Of a stretch of 55,823 bases of DNA, positions 38,574 to 49,463 are shown piece by piece. A model generated the notes under the pieces. That model did no database searches and had not been told where the DNA came from. It was given only the letters and a program-made list of their open reading frames with translations. Made by a program: the position numbers and the translations under genes. This stretch comes from an uncultured Acetobacteraceae bacterium (GTDB lineage Bacteria; Pseudomonadota; Alphaproteobacteria; Acetobacterales; Acetobacteraceae). The stretch covers positions 1-55,823 of the forward strand of contig CAMKWS010000010.1 of the NCBI GenBank assembly GCA_946476985.1. Direction: 5' to 3'. The first letter of the stretch is position 1, and the number at the start of each line of letters is the position of its first letter.

Positions 38574-38812
38574 AGGTCAGGGTTTTTGTATATCTGAAAG
38601 AAGGCGTGCTGGACCCGCAGGGGAAAGCCGTAGGTCATGCGCTTCAGACACTTGGGTTTAAGGGTGTTGAAGATGTGCGTATTAGCCGTGTTGTCGAGCT
38701 GGATGTCGATGCCGTTGATAAAGCAGCTGCTCAGAAACAGGGTGAAGACATGGCACGCGCCTTGCTGGCAAATGAAGTGATTGAAGATTTCCGCGTGGAG
38801 GTCTGTGCATGA
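38570..38812 (+). CDS. purS: Phosphoribosylformylglycinamidine synthase subunit PurS
   Basis: PurS bridges PurQ and PurL in the three-part FGAM synthase. It has 80 aa, the normal length, starting [24 protein letters not shown]. The start is GTG in a GTGA overlap with purC, with GGAGGG upstream. Its own stop overlaps the next start (ATGA). Unusually, the next gene is not purQ but a secreted-protein gene. Confidence 0.96.
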   Translation: MKVRVFVYLKEGVLDPQGKAVGHALQTLGFKGVEDVRISRVVELDVDAVDKAAAQKQGEDMARALLANEVIEDFRVEVCA

Positions 38813-39231
38813 AGAGTGTCCAGAAGGTAGGGCTGTTTCTGGCAACAGCAGCGGCTTGTATATCTCTAGGACATGCCGCACAGGCACAGCGTATTTCAAC
38901 GCTTACAGGTAAGAGCTTAGGCACACTCTGTAGCCAAAAAGCAGGGGCACGTCTTTGCGATGCTTACCTTGCTGGCGTAGCGGATAGTGAAGTGTGGTCT
39001 CATAATTTTGACAAGCTAGAGGGTGTGCAAGCGCCGACAGCTTTTTGCGTTCCTAAGAATGTAAAGGGCGAGCAGATACGCTCTCTTCTTGTTGGATGGT
39101 TAATGAGCCATCAGGATGCATTAGCTCAGCCTGCTGGGCGTGCTGTGTACCGTGCTCTGCATGAAAATTATCCTTGTTCTTCGACGATTACTCCTGCCGC
39201 AAAGGCAGTACAGCCGGGAGGCATGAAATGA
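38809..39231 (+). CDS. Secreted Rap1a/Tai-like protein inside the purine operon
   Basis: The product has 140 aa with a Sec signal peptide (about 1-27, cleavage after AQA). The mature part matches the Rap1a/Tai immunity-protein pattern as I know it: paired Cys in [22 protein letters not shown], then [25 protein letters not shown], then YPC near the end. The four cysteines (C41, C49, C80 and C117) could form two disulfides. In Serratia this domain protects against type VI effectors, and most family members are uncharacterised. It overlaps purS and purQ by four bases on each side, so it is translated as part of the operon. Its link to purine synthesis is unknown. Confidence 0.78.
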   Translation: MKSVQKVGLFLATAAACISLGHAAQAQRISTLTGKSLGTLCSQKAGARLCDAYLAGVADSEVWSHNFDKLEGVQAPTAFCVPKNVKGEQIRSLLVGWLMSHQDALAQPAGRAVYRALHENYPCSSTITPAAKAVQPGGMK

Positions 39232-39929
39232 AAACTGGCATTGTCGTATTTCCGGGCACCAATCGGGAGCGCGACATGGTGCAGGCTCTGACCTTGGCCT
39301 CTGGCCAGGCTCCACAGATGTTGTGGCATCAGCAAGATAGTGTTGATGGGCTTGATCTTGTTGTTCTTCCCGGTGGCTTTAGCTTTGGCGACTACCTCCG
39401 TAGTGGCGCTATGGCAGCTCACTCTCCCATTATGAATGCTGTGCGTGCGTTTGCTCAAAAGGGTGGCTATGTGCTGGGCGTTTGTAATGGCTTCCAGATT
39501 TTAACGGAATCTCAATTACTGCCGGGTGCATTGCTGCGTAATGCGGGGATGCGCTTCTTGTCGCAGGATTGCCATTTGAAGGTAGAAGGGCGTGATAGCG
39601 CCTTTACTGCTGGATGGCAGACAGGTGATGTCTTCCGTGCTCCTATGGCGCATGGGGATGGCAACTATACCGCCGCGCCGGATGTGCTGGACCGCCTAGA
39701 GGGCGAAGGGCGTGTTGCATTCCGCTATTGTAATGCTGATGGTGTTGTGAGCGATGATGACACACGCATCAACATGAATGGCAGCGCACGTTCTATCGCT
39801 GGTGTTCTGAGCGAAAACCGCCGCGTATGTGGTTTGATGCCACATCCTGAAAATCTTACGGATGAAGCCGTTGGTGGCACAGATGGTTTGCCACTATTTA
39901 AAGGGATCATGGAGGCAATGGGCGTATGA
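39228..39929 (+). CDS. purQ: Phosphoribosylformylglycinamidine synthase subunit PurQ
   Basis: PurQ is the glutaminase subunit that supplies ammonia to PurL. It has 233 aa as a class I amidotransferase, with nucleophile C86 (GVCNGFQ) and the late MPHPE histidine/glutamate. I chose ATG 39228, in an ATGA overlap with the previous gene. The longer frame from 39174 lies inside that gene. The stop overlaps purL by four bases. Confidence 0.96.
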   Translation: MKTGIVVFPGTNRERDMVQALTLASGQAPQMLWHQQDSVDGLDLVVLPGGFSFGDYLRSGAMAAHSPIMNAVRAFAQKGGYVLGVCNGFQILTESQLLPGALLRNAGMRFLSQDCHLKVEGRDSAFTAGWQTGDVFRAPMAHGDGNYTAAPDVLDRLEGEGRVAFRYCNADGVVSDDDTRINMNGSARSIAGVLSENRRVCGLMPHPENLTDEAVGGTDGLPLFKGIMEAMGV

Positions 39930-42130
39930 CCACAGCAGCTGTTGATATTGATCTAGCCCGCTCTTTTGGTCTGAAAGATGACGAATATGAGAAGGTGCTA
40001 TCCATTATGGGGCGCACGCCGAGCTTAACGGAGCTTGGTATCTTCTCTGTGATGTGGTCGGAGCATTGCTCTTACAAATCCTCTCGTCTGCATCTTAAAA
40101 CCCTACCGACAAAGGCGCCTTGGGTAATTCATGGTCCTGGTGAGAATGCCGGTGTTGTGGATATTGGTGAGGGGTTGGCTGCTGTCTTCAAGATGGAGAG
40201 CCATAATCACCCATCCTTTATCGAACCTTACCAAGGGGCAGCGACCGGTGTTGGTGGCATCTTACGTGATGTCTTCACCATGGGAGCGCGCCCTATTGCT
40301 AACCTAAATGCCTTGCGTTTTGGTGCGCCAGATAACGCAGATACAAAACGCGTTGTTGATGGTGTTGTACGTGGTATTGGCGGTTACGGTAACTGTGTTG
40401 GCGTGCCAACGGTTGGTGGCGAAGTGAACTTCCACCGCTCTTACAACGGCAACCCGCTTGTTAATGCGATGACGGTTGGTCTCGCACAGCAGGATCGTAT
40501 CTTCCTTTCCGCTGCGGCTGGGGTAGGAAACCCGGTTGTTTATGTCGGTTCTAAGACAGGGCGTGATGGTATCCATGGTGCCACGATGTCCTCCGCTGAG
40601 TTTGATGCTGAATCAAGCTCTAAGCGTCCGACAGTGCAGGTAGGCGACCCCTTCACCGAGAAACTGTTGATTGAGGCTTGCTTAGAGCTGATGGCAACAG
40701 ATGCTGTGGTGGCGATTCAGGATATGGGTGCTGCTGGTCTGACATCTTCTGCTGTGGAGATGGCAAGCAAAGGTGGGATTGGTATCGACCTAGAGTTGGA
40801 TCACGTTCCACAGCGTGAAGCCAATATGCAGGCCTATGAGATGATGCTTTCTGAGAGTCAGGAACGCATGCTGATGGTTCTGCGCCCTGATCGCACAGAA
40901 GCGGCTCGCAAAATCTTTGAGAAATGGGAGCTGGATTTCGCCATTGTCGGTCACCTTACTGATAGTGGGCGTATTACTGTACGTCATAAAGGGCAAGTGG
41001 AAGCAGATATTCCGCTTGGTCCTTTGGCAGATGAAGCTCCGATCTATGATCGTCCGACAGAGCCATATGATGTGCCTGCACCACTAACTACACCGGCTGA
41101 CCCAGTTGGTATTGAAGGTGCTTTGCGCACGCTTTTGGCGTCATCTGATATCGCATCTCGTGCGTGGATCTGGAATCAGTATGACAGCACGGTCGGTGGG
41201 CAGACAGTGCAGCGTCCAGGTGGGGCAGATTCCGCTATCGTGCGTGTCGAAGGGACTAAGCGTGGCCTCGCAATGACAACAGATTGTACGCCACGTTATG
41301 GTCAGGCTGACCCATATGTTGGTGGGGCACAGGCTGTCGCTGAAGTATGGCGTAACCTAACGGCAACAGGCGCTAAGCCATTGGCGATGACCGATAACCT
41401 AAACTTCGGTAGCCCAGAAAACCCACGTATCATGGCGCAGTTTGTCCAAGCTGTGAAAGGCATTGGTGATGCCGGCCGTGCGCTCGACTTCCCCGTGGTG
41501 AGTGGTAACGTCTCACTTTACAACGAAACACGTGGTGAAGACGGTCAGGCAACGGCGATTCAACCTGCTCCTGTTATTGGCGGCGTGGGTGTGTTTGAAG
41601 ATGTCGCACAGTCTATCGGCCTTGCTATGCCTGAGGAGGGTGAACTTCTTCTCGTTGGTGAGACACGTGGCGAGCTTGGGCAGTCTCTTTGGCTGCGTGA
41701 GGTTTGCGGCCGTGAGGAGGGGGCTCCTCCTCGTGTAGACTTTGCTGAAGAGCGCCGTAACGGGGATTTTGTCCGCGGGCAGATTCAACAAGGTGCGGTT
41801 GATGCGTGTCATGACCTTGCTGATGGTGGCCTTCTTGTCGCCCTGGCAGAAATGGTTATGGCGAGTGGCAATGGCTGTAAATTGCAAACAGCGCCTCATG
41901 GCATGGCAGAGCATGCATATTGGTTTGGCGAAGACCAAGCACGATATGTTGTTGTCACACGTCAGGCGGATGCCTTTATGGCACAAGCTGATGCGGCAGG
42001 CGTGCCAGTGCGTCGCCTTGGGCATGCTGGAGGGGAAACTCTACAGCTTGCAGACGATATCTCATTGACGGCGCAACAGCTTCGTGATTTGCATGAATCC
42101 TTCTTCCCACATCTTATGGGAGCTGAATGA
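39926..42130 (+). CDS. purL: Phosphoribosylformylglycinamidine synthase subunit PurL
   Basis: PurL is the ATP-dependent synthase subunit that makes FGAM from FGAR. It has 734 aa, the small-PurL length that fits the presence of PurS and PurQ. Family segments include [13 protein letters not shown] near residue 42, [16 protein letters not shown]-like [20 protein letters not shown] and the C-terminal DLADGGL. Start and stop both form four-base overlaps with neighbours. Confidence 0.97.
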   Translation: MTTAAVDIDLARSFGLKDDEYEKVLSIMGRTPSLTELGIFSVMWSEHCSYKSSRLHLKTLPTKAPWVIHGPGENAGVVDIGEGLAAVFKMESHNHPSFIEPYQGAATGVGGILRDVFTMGARPIANLNALRFGAPDNADTKRVVDGVVRGIGGYGNCVGVPTVGGEVNFHRSYNGNPLVNAMTVGLAQQDRIFLSAAAGVGNPVVYVGSKTGRDGIHGATMSSAEFDAESSSKRPTVQVGDPFTEKLLIEACLELMATDAVVAIQDMGAAGLTSSAVEMASKGGIGIDLELDHVPQREANMQAYEMMLSESQERMLMVLRPDRTEAARKIFEKWELDFAIVGHLTDSGRITVRHKGQVEADIPLGPLADEAPIYDRPTEPYDVPAPLTTPADPVGIEGALRTLLASSDIASRAWIWNQYDSTVGGQTVQRPGGADSAIVRVEGTKRGLAMTTDCTPRYGQADPYVGGAQAVAEVWRNLTATGAKPLAMTDNLNFGSPENPRIMAQFVQAVKGIGDAGRALDFPVVSGNVSLYNETRGEDGQATAIQPAPVIGGVGVFEDVAQSIGLAMPEEGELLLVGETRGELGQSLWLREVCGREEGAPPRVDFAEERRNGDFVRGQIQQGAVDACHDLADGGLLVALAEMVMASGNGCKLQTAPHGMAEHAYWFGEDQARYVVVTRQADAFMAQADAAGVPVRRLGHAGGETLQLADDISLTAQQLRDLHESFFPHLMGAE

Positions 42131-42366
42131 TTATGGCGATGTCAGCTGAAGAGATTGAGCAGACCATTCGAGCCGCATTCCCAGATGCCCAGATCCAGGT
42201 AGAGGATCTGGCAGGGGATGGAGACCACTATGCGTGTGAGGTAGTTAGCGAAGTGTTTCGTGGCATACCGAGAGTAAAGCAGCATAAGTTGGTCTATGAT
42301 GCTTTTGGTGGACGTGTCGGCACAGAGCTTCATGCTCTGGCCGTTAAGACACGGACCCCGGATTGA
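42127..42366 (+). CDS. BolA-family protein
   Basis: This small BolA-type protein partners with monothiol glutaredoxins, often sharing a [2Fe-2S] cluster. It has up to 79 aa from ATG 42127 (in-frame ATGs also at 42133 and 42139). The conserved segment [10 protein letters not shown] carries the invariant His. Its neighbour is the monothiol glutaredoxin gene, the expected partner. It overlaps purL by four bases. Confidence 0.93.
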   Translation: MIMAMSAEEIEQTIRAAFPDAQIQVEDLAGDGDHYACEVVSEVFRGIPRVKQHKLVYDAFGGRVGTELHALAVKTRTPD

Positions 42367-42384
42367 TTTTGAGGACATGTTAGA

Positions 42385-42720
42385 ATGAGTGAAGCGGTTT
42401 TCCAGACGATTCAGAACTTGATCGATACAAACCCGGTCATGCTCTTTATGAAAGGGGATAAAGACTTCCCACAATGTGGGTTCTCCGCTCGTGTGGTGCA
42501 GATTCTGACCCATCTTGGGGTCCCATTTGAGACAGACAACGTTCTTGAAAGCCCAGAAATGCGGCAGGGGATTAAAGACTTCTCACAATGGCCAACGGTT
42601 CCTCAGCTTTATATCAAGGGTGAGTTTATCGGGGGATGTGATATCGTGACCGATATGTATCAGAGTGGTGAGCTCGAAAGCCTATTGGCTGAGAAAGGGT
42701 TGTTGAAAAACGCAGGCTGA
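42385..42720 (+). CDS. grxD: Monothiol glutaredoxin (Grx4 type)
   Basis: This iron-sulfur cluster carrier has 111 aa as a single glutaredoxin domain. The CGFS active site is at C31-S34. MKGDKDFPQ lies before it, WPTVPQLYI follows, and the glutathione-binding GGCDI motif is near residue 88. It forms a two-gene pair with bolA at the end of the purine chain. Confidence 0.96.
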   Translation: MSEAVFQTIQNLIDTNPVMLFMKGDKDFPQCGFSARVVQILTHLGVPFETDNVLESPEMRQGIKDFSQWPTVPQLYIKGEFIGGCDIVTDMYQSGELESLLAEKGLLKNAG

Positions 42721-42879
42721 GGAGTTTTAGGCAGAATTCTTGCTTAAATACTCTCTCAGAGCGGTTTCTTGTTGATTTGTGACAAGAATTATGCTCTCGT
42801 TGTTGAGAATTTATGAGTTGAGGATTCTGTCTATGGCTTTTTTAAAGTCATTGTGATTGTGGAGCGGGAGAGTAGTGTG

Positions 42880-43167
42880 ATGATCAAATCCCTTAAGGGA
42901 GGGGTATTGTTCGGTATGCTGGGTTTTGCCTGTGTTATGGCGACTCCAGCTCATGCAGACCGGGTATTGACCGAGCATGAAGCGAGCAAGCTGACATTCA
43001 GAGCTCTTATCGCTCCACCTTCAGCTTATCGGCATAGCCGTAAGCATGGTAGCTCTTTTCAGGTAGCTTCTGCTCGTCGTCATACTGCTGTTACCGTTCG
43101 GAATGTTGCGTTCCGTGGTCGTGTTATTACACGTCATCGTAGTGGCTCTCACCGTCGCCGTGGCTGA
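42880..43167 (+). CDS. Small secreted basic protein, function unknown
   Basis: I do not recognise the family. From ATG 42880 the product has 95 aa. A Sec signal peptide (cleavage predicted after AHA near residue 26) is followed by a mature protein very rich in Arg and His, ending RHRSGSHRRRG and strongly basic. ATG 42880 is preceded by GGGAGAG. The longer frame from 42853 puts charged residues before the signal. Two terminators follow in tandem. A role in the periplasm or at the surface is inferred. Confidence 0.7.
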   Translation: MIKSLKGGVLFGMLGFACVMATPAHADRVLTEHEASKLTFRALIAPPSAYRHSRKHGSSFQVASARRHTAVTVRNVAFRGRVITRHRSGSHRRRG

Positions 43168-43175
43168 TGAATGGT

Positions 43176-43200
43176 AAAGGCACCCTTTGGGTGCCTTTTT
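43176..43200 (+). terminator. Rho-independent terminator 1 after basic secreted protein
   Basis: AAAGGCACCC (43176-43185) pairs perfectly with GGGTGCCTTT (43189-43198) around TTT, followed by more T. Confidence 0.92.
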
Positions 43201-43224
43201 CGTATAGTGTTGGATGAGTTGTTT

Positions 43225-43246
43225 GCGTGCTTAGCACGCTTTTTTT
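43225..43246 (+). terminator. Rho-independent terminator 2, in tandem
   Basis: GCGTGC (43225-43230) pairs with GCACGC (43234-43239) around TTA and is followed by a T7 run. It is 25 bases after the first terminator and just before the convergent yraN stop, so it probably shields yraN from antisense transcription. Confidence 0.85.
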
Positions 43247-43278
43247 ATGTCAGCTATTGGGCTGGTGAGAGCTTTCCC

Positions 43279-44788
<1,510 letters not shown>

Positions 44789-44790
44789 TT

Positions 44791-44819
44791 ACCGCCCGTA
44801 ATCGAGGAGTACGGGCGGT
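44791..44819 (-). terminator. GC-rich hairpin after the first permease gene
   Basis: ACCGCCCGTA (44791-44800) and TACGGGCGGT (44810-44819) form a perfect 10-bp stem around a 9-base loop, 12 bases after the permease stop. No T-run follows on the minus strand. It probably marks the 3' end of the permease mRNA. Confidence 0.6.
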
Positions 44820-44830
44820 GCTATGAAAGA

Positions 44831-46273
44831 TTATTTTGTGTCTTTGAGGTGGCTGCGTTTCATACTGTAGAAGAAATATACAAGCCCACCGATTAGGAGC
44901 CAAATGATTAGGCGAACCCATGTCATTAAGTCCATAGAGACCATGACAATCCCACAGGATATGATGCCGAGGAGAGGGACGAGGAAAGGGCCTCCCGGTA
45001 TTTTAAAGAGACGTGGGACCTCAGGTTGCCGTAAACGAAAGGCCATGACCCCAGCGCACACAATGATAAAGGCGAGCAATGTCCCGATGGAGGTCATTTT
45101 ACCTAAAATATCAATAGGCAGACAGGCAGCCAGAATGCTGGAGATGATTGCCGTAATGATGTGAGAACTCCATGGGGTACGGCTACGCTCGTTTAGGCGC
45201 TCAAAAATAGGAGGGAGGAGGCCATCCTCTGCCATGGAGAGACAGATACGGCTCTGCCCCATTAGTAAGCCGTAAATCACGGAGATGTAGCCGAGTGTAA
45301 TGCCCAGTGTGACGAGGCTTGTGAACCATGAAATATGGAGGCTCTCAAGCACTGTCGCAACAGGGTTCGGATCGTGAATCATGACGTGATAATTCACAAC
45401 ACCCACAATCACAAAGGAGAAGATAGCATAAACAACAGCCGCAAGGAGCAGGCTGCCTAAAATGCTTAGGGGAATATTTCTTTGTGGGTTGTGGCTGTCC
45501 TGCGCTGCAGTGGAGACAATATCAAAGCCAATATAGGCAAAGAAGATAAGTCCTGCAGCACGCATCACACCACTTGGGCCAAAGGAGCCGAATTGCCCTG
45601 TATTAGCTGGGATAAATGGGTGAAGGTTAGCTGCTTTAATATGAGGTAAGCAGATAGCTGTCACACTGCCAATGATGAATAGTTTCAGTGCGACGATAGC
45701 CATATTTACCTTGCTAGAGCCCTTTGTGCCCTGCATCAGCAAAATAGTAACAGCTAGAATGATGAAGACGGCAGGAGCATTAAATAGCGCCCGGACCATA
45801 TGGCCATCTGCTGTGAAAACAGGAGTACCGGTTGAAGCTAGGAAGCGCGGGTCGAGAGAGAGGCCCATTTCATGGAGAAGGCTTCCAAAATAACCAGACC
45901 AGCTAGAGGCCACAGTAGAGGCGTTAACTGTATATTCTAGGATGAGGTCCCATCCGATAATCCATGCAATACCTTCCCCCATAGCGGTATAGGCATAGGT
46001 ATATGCAGAGCCTGCTCGTGGAATCATACCGGCAAGTTCAGCATAGCAAAGCCCGGCAAAAGCACATGCGATGGCTGCGATGATGAAGGAGAGCGTAACA
46101 GCGGGGCCAGCATATTGGCCTGCGGCAACTCCTGTCATGGAAAAGAGGCCAGCCCCCACAGTAACCCCAACCCCAAGCGCAATTAGCTGCCACGGGCCCA
46201 TGACCCGTCTCAGCCCCGCAGGTTGGCTAGTTTCCGCTTGGATAGGCTTTGTACGCCAGAAAGGCCTGGTCAT
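44831..46273 (-). CDS. APC-family amino acid permease (CAT/YhdG-like), paralogue 3
   Basis: This inner-membrane amino-acid transporter of the amino acid-polyamine-organocation superfamily resembles the cationic amino acid transporter group. It has 480 aa with about 12-14 hydrophobic segments. The family start GVGVTVGAGLFSMTGVAAG and the helix FAGLCYAELAGMIPRAGSAYTYAY are clear. Substrate cannot be told from sequence. It is the third of three tandem paralogues, 20 bases after the second. The start is ATG 46273. Confidence 0.87.
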   Translation of the reverse strand: MTRPFWRTKPIQAETSQPAGLRRVMGPWQLIALGVGVTVGAGLFSMTGVAAGQYAGPAVTLSFIIAAIACAFAGLCYAELAGMIPRAGSAYTYAYTAMGEGIAWIIGWDLILEYTVNASTVASSWSGYFGSLLHEMGLSLDPRFLASTGTPVFTADGHMVRALFNAPAVFIILAVTILLMQGTKGSSKVNMAIVALKLFIIGSVTAICLPHIKAANLHPFIPANTGQFGSFGPSGVMRAAGLIFFAYIGFDIVSTAAQDSHNPQRNIPLSILGSLLLAAVVYAIFSFVIVGVVNYHVMIHDPNPVATVLESLHISWFTSLVTLGITLGYISVIYGLLMGQSRICLSMAEDGLLPPIFERLNERSRTPWSSHIITAIISSILAACLPIDILGKMTSIGTLLAFIIVCAGVMAFRLRQPEVPRLFKIPGGPFLVPLLGIISCGIVMVSMDLMTWVRLIIWLLIGGLVYFFYSMKRSHLKDTK

Positions 46274-46293
46274 GCAGGTATCTCCACTATGGT

Positions 46294-47763
46294 TTAAATA
46301 GCTTGGTCAGAACCGGAAGCAGGTGTTTCTTGCCTAAGATGGCTATGACGTATGCTATAAGCGAAATAAACGACAGCACCAATGGCTAGCCATACAAATA
46401 GCCGTAACCATGTCAGCCCACTCATAGAAAGCATAACTGCTCCACAGGATAAAATCCCAAGGCAGGGAACTAAAAGTGGGCCACCAGGTAGGCGGAATGT
46501 TCTGTGAGCATTGGGGGCTTTAAAGCGTAACGCAATGACACCACCACAAACAATCACAAAGGCTGTTAATGTTCCAATAGATGCCATATTGGCGAGAACC
46601 CCAATCGGCAAGCATGCTGCTAATGTGCCGCTTACAGCGAAAGTGAGCAGATGAGAAGGAATGGGTGTTTTGCTTTTTTTGCCAAGTTTATGGAAGAAAG
46701 CAGGGAGAAGCCCATCTTGAGACATGCTGAGTAAGATACGGCTTTGTCCAACCAAAAGCCCATACACGACAGATATATAGCCAAGGCAAATGCCACCTTT
46801 TATGAACAAGCTCAGCCAAGGCAAATTGATGACATCCATAACGGTAGCAACCGGGCTAGGGTCATTCGCAAAGCGATGATAATCGACGACGCCTACAAAC
46901 ACAGCTGAGAAGATAACGTAAATAATTGCACAGATGATTTGGCTACCGAGAATAGCAAGCGGCATTGTGCGCTGAGGGTTAGCCGTATCATGCGCTGCAG
47001 TAGAAACGATATCAAAACCGATGTAAGCGAGGAAAGCCATACCAGCTGCTCGCATAACACCGCTGAACCCAAAGACCCCAAAGTGGCCTGTGTTCTGAGG
47101 AATAAAAGGATGGAAATGGCTGAGCTGTACATGGGGAGCGCAGGCGATGATCATCCCAACGAGTACGCATAGCTTAACAATTACGACAAGGCTATTGATG
47201 CGAGATGATTCACTCATACCGCGGACAAGCATTGCGGTGACAAGCCAAAGGATGACTAAGCATGGCGCATTGAACCATGCATGAGCTGTGCTGCCATCTG
47301 CCAAGGTGACGAGGGTCATTGGTGGGTTAAGGAAGCGGGGATCAATTACAATCCCCCATCCTTTTAAGAAGGAGGCCATATAGCCAGACCAGCTGGAAGC
47401 CACAGCAGCTGTGCTAACCGAATATTCTAAAACTAGATCCCATCCAATAATCCAAGCAACAAGCTCACCAAGTGCAGCATAGGCATAGGAATAAGCGGAG
47501 CCTCCAGAGGGGATCATGCCTGCGAGTTCTGCATAGCACAGCCCTGCAAAGCTTGCGGCAATAGCAGCGATGAAGAAGGAAAGAGGGATAGCCGAGCCCG
47601 CATATAGCCCTGCAGCAACTCCTGTAAGAGAGAACAGTCCCGCCCCTATGGTTACTCCGACCCCCATAGCGATAAGTTGCCATGGGCCGAAGACACGTTT
47701 GAGGCCTGTTGTTTCGGGGGCGTTAGGAACGATGGCTTTTTTGCGCCACAGAAATGACATCAT
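46294..47763 (-). CDS. APC-family amino acid permease (CAT/YhdG-like), paralogue 2
   Basis: This 489-aa paralogue has the same architecture as its two neighbours (GVGVTIGAGLFSLTGVAAG near the start and WLAIGAVVYFAYSIRHSHLR near the end). Its helix motif reads ELAGMIPSGGSAYSYAY, closer to paralogue 1 (47898) than to paralogue 3. It has a longer polar C-terminal tail. A 134-base gap separates it from paralogue 1 upstream, so it may have its own promoter. Paralogue 3 is probably co-transcribed with it. Confidence 0.87.
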   Translation of the reverse strand: MMSFLWRKKAIVPNAPETTGLKRVFGPWQLIAMGVGVTIGAGLFSLTGVAAGLYAGSAIPLSFFIAAIAASFAGLCYAELAGMIPSGGSAYSYAYAALGELVAWIIGWDLVLEYSVSTAAVASSWSGYMASFLKGWGIVIDPRFLNPPMTLVTLADGSTAHAWFNAPCLVILWLVTAMLVRGMSESSRINSLVVIVKLCVLVGMIIACAPHVQLSHFHPFIPQNTGHFGVFGFSGVMRAAGMAFLAYIGFDIVSTAAHDTANPQRTMPLAILGSQIICAIIYVIFSAVFVGVVDYHRFANDPSPVATVMDVINLPWLSLFIKGGICLGYISVVYGLLVGQSRILLSMSQDGLLPAFFHKLGKKSKTPIPSHLLTFAVSGTLAACLPIGVLANMASIGTLTAFVIVCGGVIALRFKAPNAHRTFRLPGGPLLVPCLGILSCGAVMLSMSGLTWLRLFVWLAIGAVVYFAYSIRHSHLRQETPASGSDQAI

Positions 47764-47897
47764 AAGGGGGCTTCCACTCGAATATGTATGCCGCGACGCT
47801 CTGATAAAGACAGCAAAGGAAAGAGGCTTCCCCTAGGTGGTAGAGAACCTAAGGAAAGCCTAACAACCTAAGCAGAGCTGGCTAATGTGGAAGATTA

Positions 47898-49361
47898 TTA
47901 CAAATTTCTATCAGCTTTGATAGAGTTATTGCGTAATTTGCTGTTGCGGATGCTGTAAGTGAAATAGATGAGGAACCCCAGCGCCAGCCAGATCAGCAAG
48001 CGTAACCATGTTAGTCCACTCATGGAGACCATAACGATCCCGCATGAAAGAATACCTAGAAGAGGGATCACGAAAGGCCCACCAGGTACGCGGAAGCTAC
48101 GTTGTGTTTCGGAGGCTTTAAACCGGAGTGCTGTAACTCCTGCACAAACGATGATGAAGGCGAGTAATGTGCCGATAGATGTCATTTCACCCAAGGTGGC
48201 GATAGGTACACACGCAGCTAATGCACTAGAGGCAACAGCTGTGATGATATGAGCTGTCCAAGGTGTTTTTGTGGATTTATGAACGCGTGCAAAGATGGGC
48301 GGTAGTAGTCCATCTTCTGCCATGTTCATGGCAATGCGGCTTTGCCCAATCAGTAACCCAAATAGAACAGAGATAAACCCTAGGGTGATTCCTGCTTTTA
48401 CGAGGCTGGCCATCCATGGCATGTGGATGTGATCCATCGCGGTGGCGACGGGGCTCGGGTCATTGGCGAGGCTGTGATAGTCGGTAATACCAATCAGCAT
48501 TGACGAGAAAATGACATAAACTGTTGCGCAGGCAATTAAGCTGCCGATGATGCCGATAGGCATATTGCGCTGCGGTTGTTTTGTGTCTTGTGCGGCGGTG
48601 GAGACAATATCAATGCCGATATAGGCAAAGAAAGCCATACCTGCTGCCCGCATAATACCACTTACGCCAAAATGGCCGAATTCACCTGTATTTTCAGGAA
48701 TGAAGGGATGAAAGTGGCTTGTATCAACAAACGGTGCGCAAACGGCAATAAGGCTCGTGATAATCAGTACTTTGATAATGACAACAGCCGTATTGACACG
48801 CACGGAGATATTCGTCCCACGCATAAGCAAAAGCGTGATGGCAGAGAGAATAATCACCGTTGGAGCGTTAAACCATGCATGCGCTGAGCTGCCATCAGCT
48901 AATGTGACTGGCGTCATGGGAGGGTTAAGGAGGCGGGGATCTATGAGAATCCCCCAACCTTTTAGGAATGATGCCACATAGCCTGAAGCGCTAGAGGCAA
49001 CTGCGGCTGCCCCAACTGTATATTCTAAGATGAGATCCCAGCCGATGATCCAGGCGATAATTTCGCCTAAGCCTGCATAAGCGTAGGAATAGGCCGACCC
49101 ACCAGAAGGGAGCATGCCTGCGAGCTCTGCGTAACAGAGTCCTGCAAAACTTGCAGCAATCGCGGCAATAAGAAATGAGATTGTAACAGCAGGCCCCGCA
49201 TTTTGGCCTGCGGCAACCCCGGTGAGAGAGAATAACCCCGCCCCAATTGTAACACCAACGCCCATAGCGATAAGGCGCCACGGGCCGAAGACCCGTTTTA
49301 GCCCGGCAGACTGATTTGCAAGGTCTGAGACCGGTTTTGTTTGCCAGAAGGGCATCTTCAT
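47898..49361 (-). CDS. APC-family amino acid permease (CAT/YhdG-like), paralogue 1
   Basis: This is the first permease gene of the tandem triplet, 487 aa. It has GVGVTIGAGLFSLTGVAAGQ, ELAGMLPSGGSAYSYAY and IIGWDLILEYTVGAAAVASS. Its start ATG (49361, alternative 49355) faces glyA across a 102-base divergent region. It is predicted to import or exchange amino acids in the inner membrane. The three copies differ throughout, so the duplication is not recent. Confidence 0.87.
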   Translation of the reverse strand: MKMPFWQTKPVSDLANQSAGLKRVFGPWRLIAMGVGVTIGAGLFSLTGVAAGQNAGPAVTISFLIAAIAASFAGLCYAELAGMLPSGGSAYSYAYAGLGEIIAWIIGWDLILEYTVGAAAVASSASGYVASFLKGWGILIDPRLLNPPMTPVTLADGSSAHAWFNAPTVIILSAITLLLMRGTNISVRVNTAVVIIKVLIITSLIAVCAPFVDTSHFHPFIPENTGEFGHFGVSGIMRAAGMAFFAYIGIDIVSTAAQDTKQPQRNMPIGIIGSLIACATVYVIFSSMLIGITDYHSLANDPSPVATAMDHIHMPWMASLVKAGITLGFISVLFGLLIGQSRIAMNMAEDGLLPPIFARVHKSTKTPWTAHIITAVASSALAACVPIATLGEMTSIGTLLAFIIVCAGVTALRFKASETQRSFRVPGGPFVIPLLGILSCGIVMVSMSGLTWLRLLIWLALGFLIYFTYSIRNSKLRNNSIKADRNL

Positions 49362-49463
49362 GGGAGGGCTATCTCCATTTTTTTAAACGTAATTATTCCG
49401 CAACGATAGACGTGGTTTACTCCTGCGCCTATAGAAAGGGAAAGTTTTTTTGCGGGGAGATGG

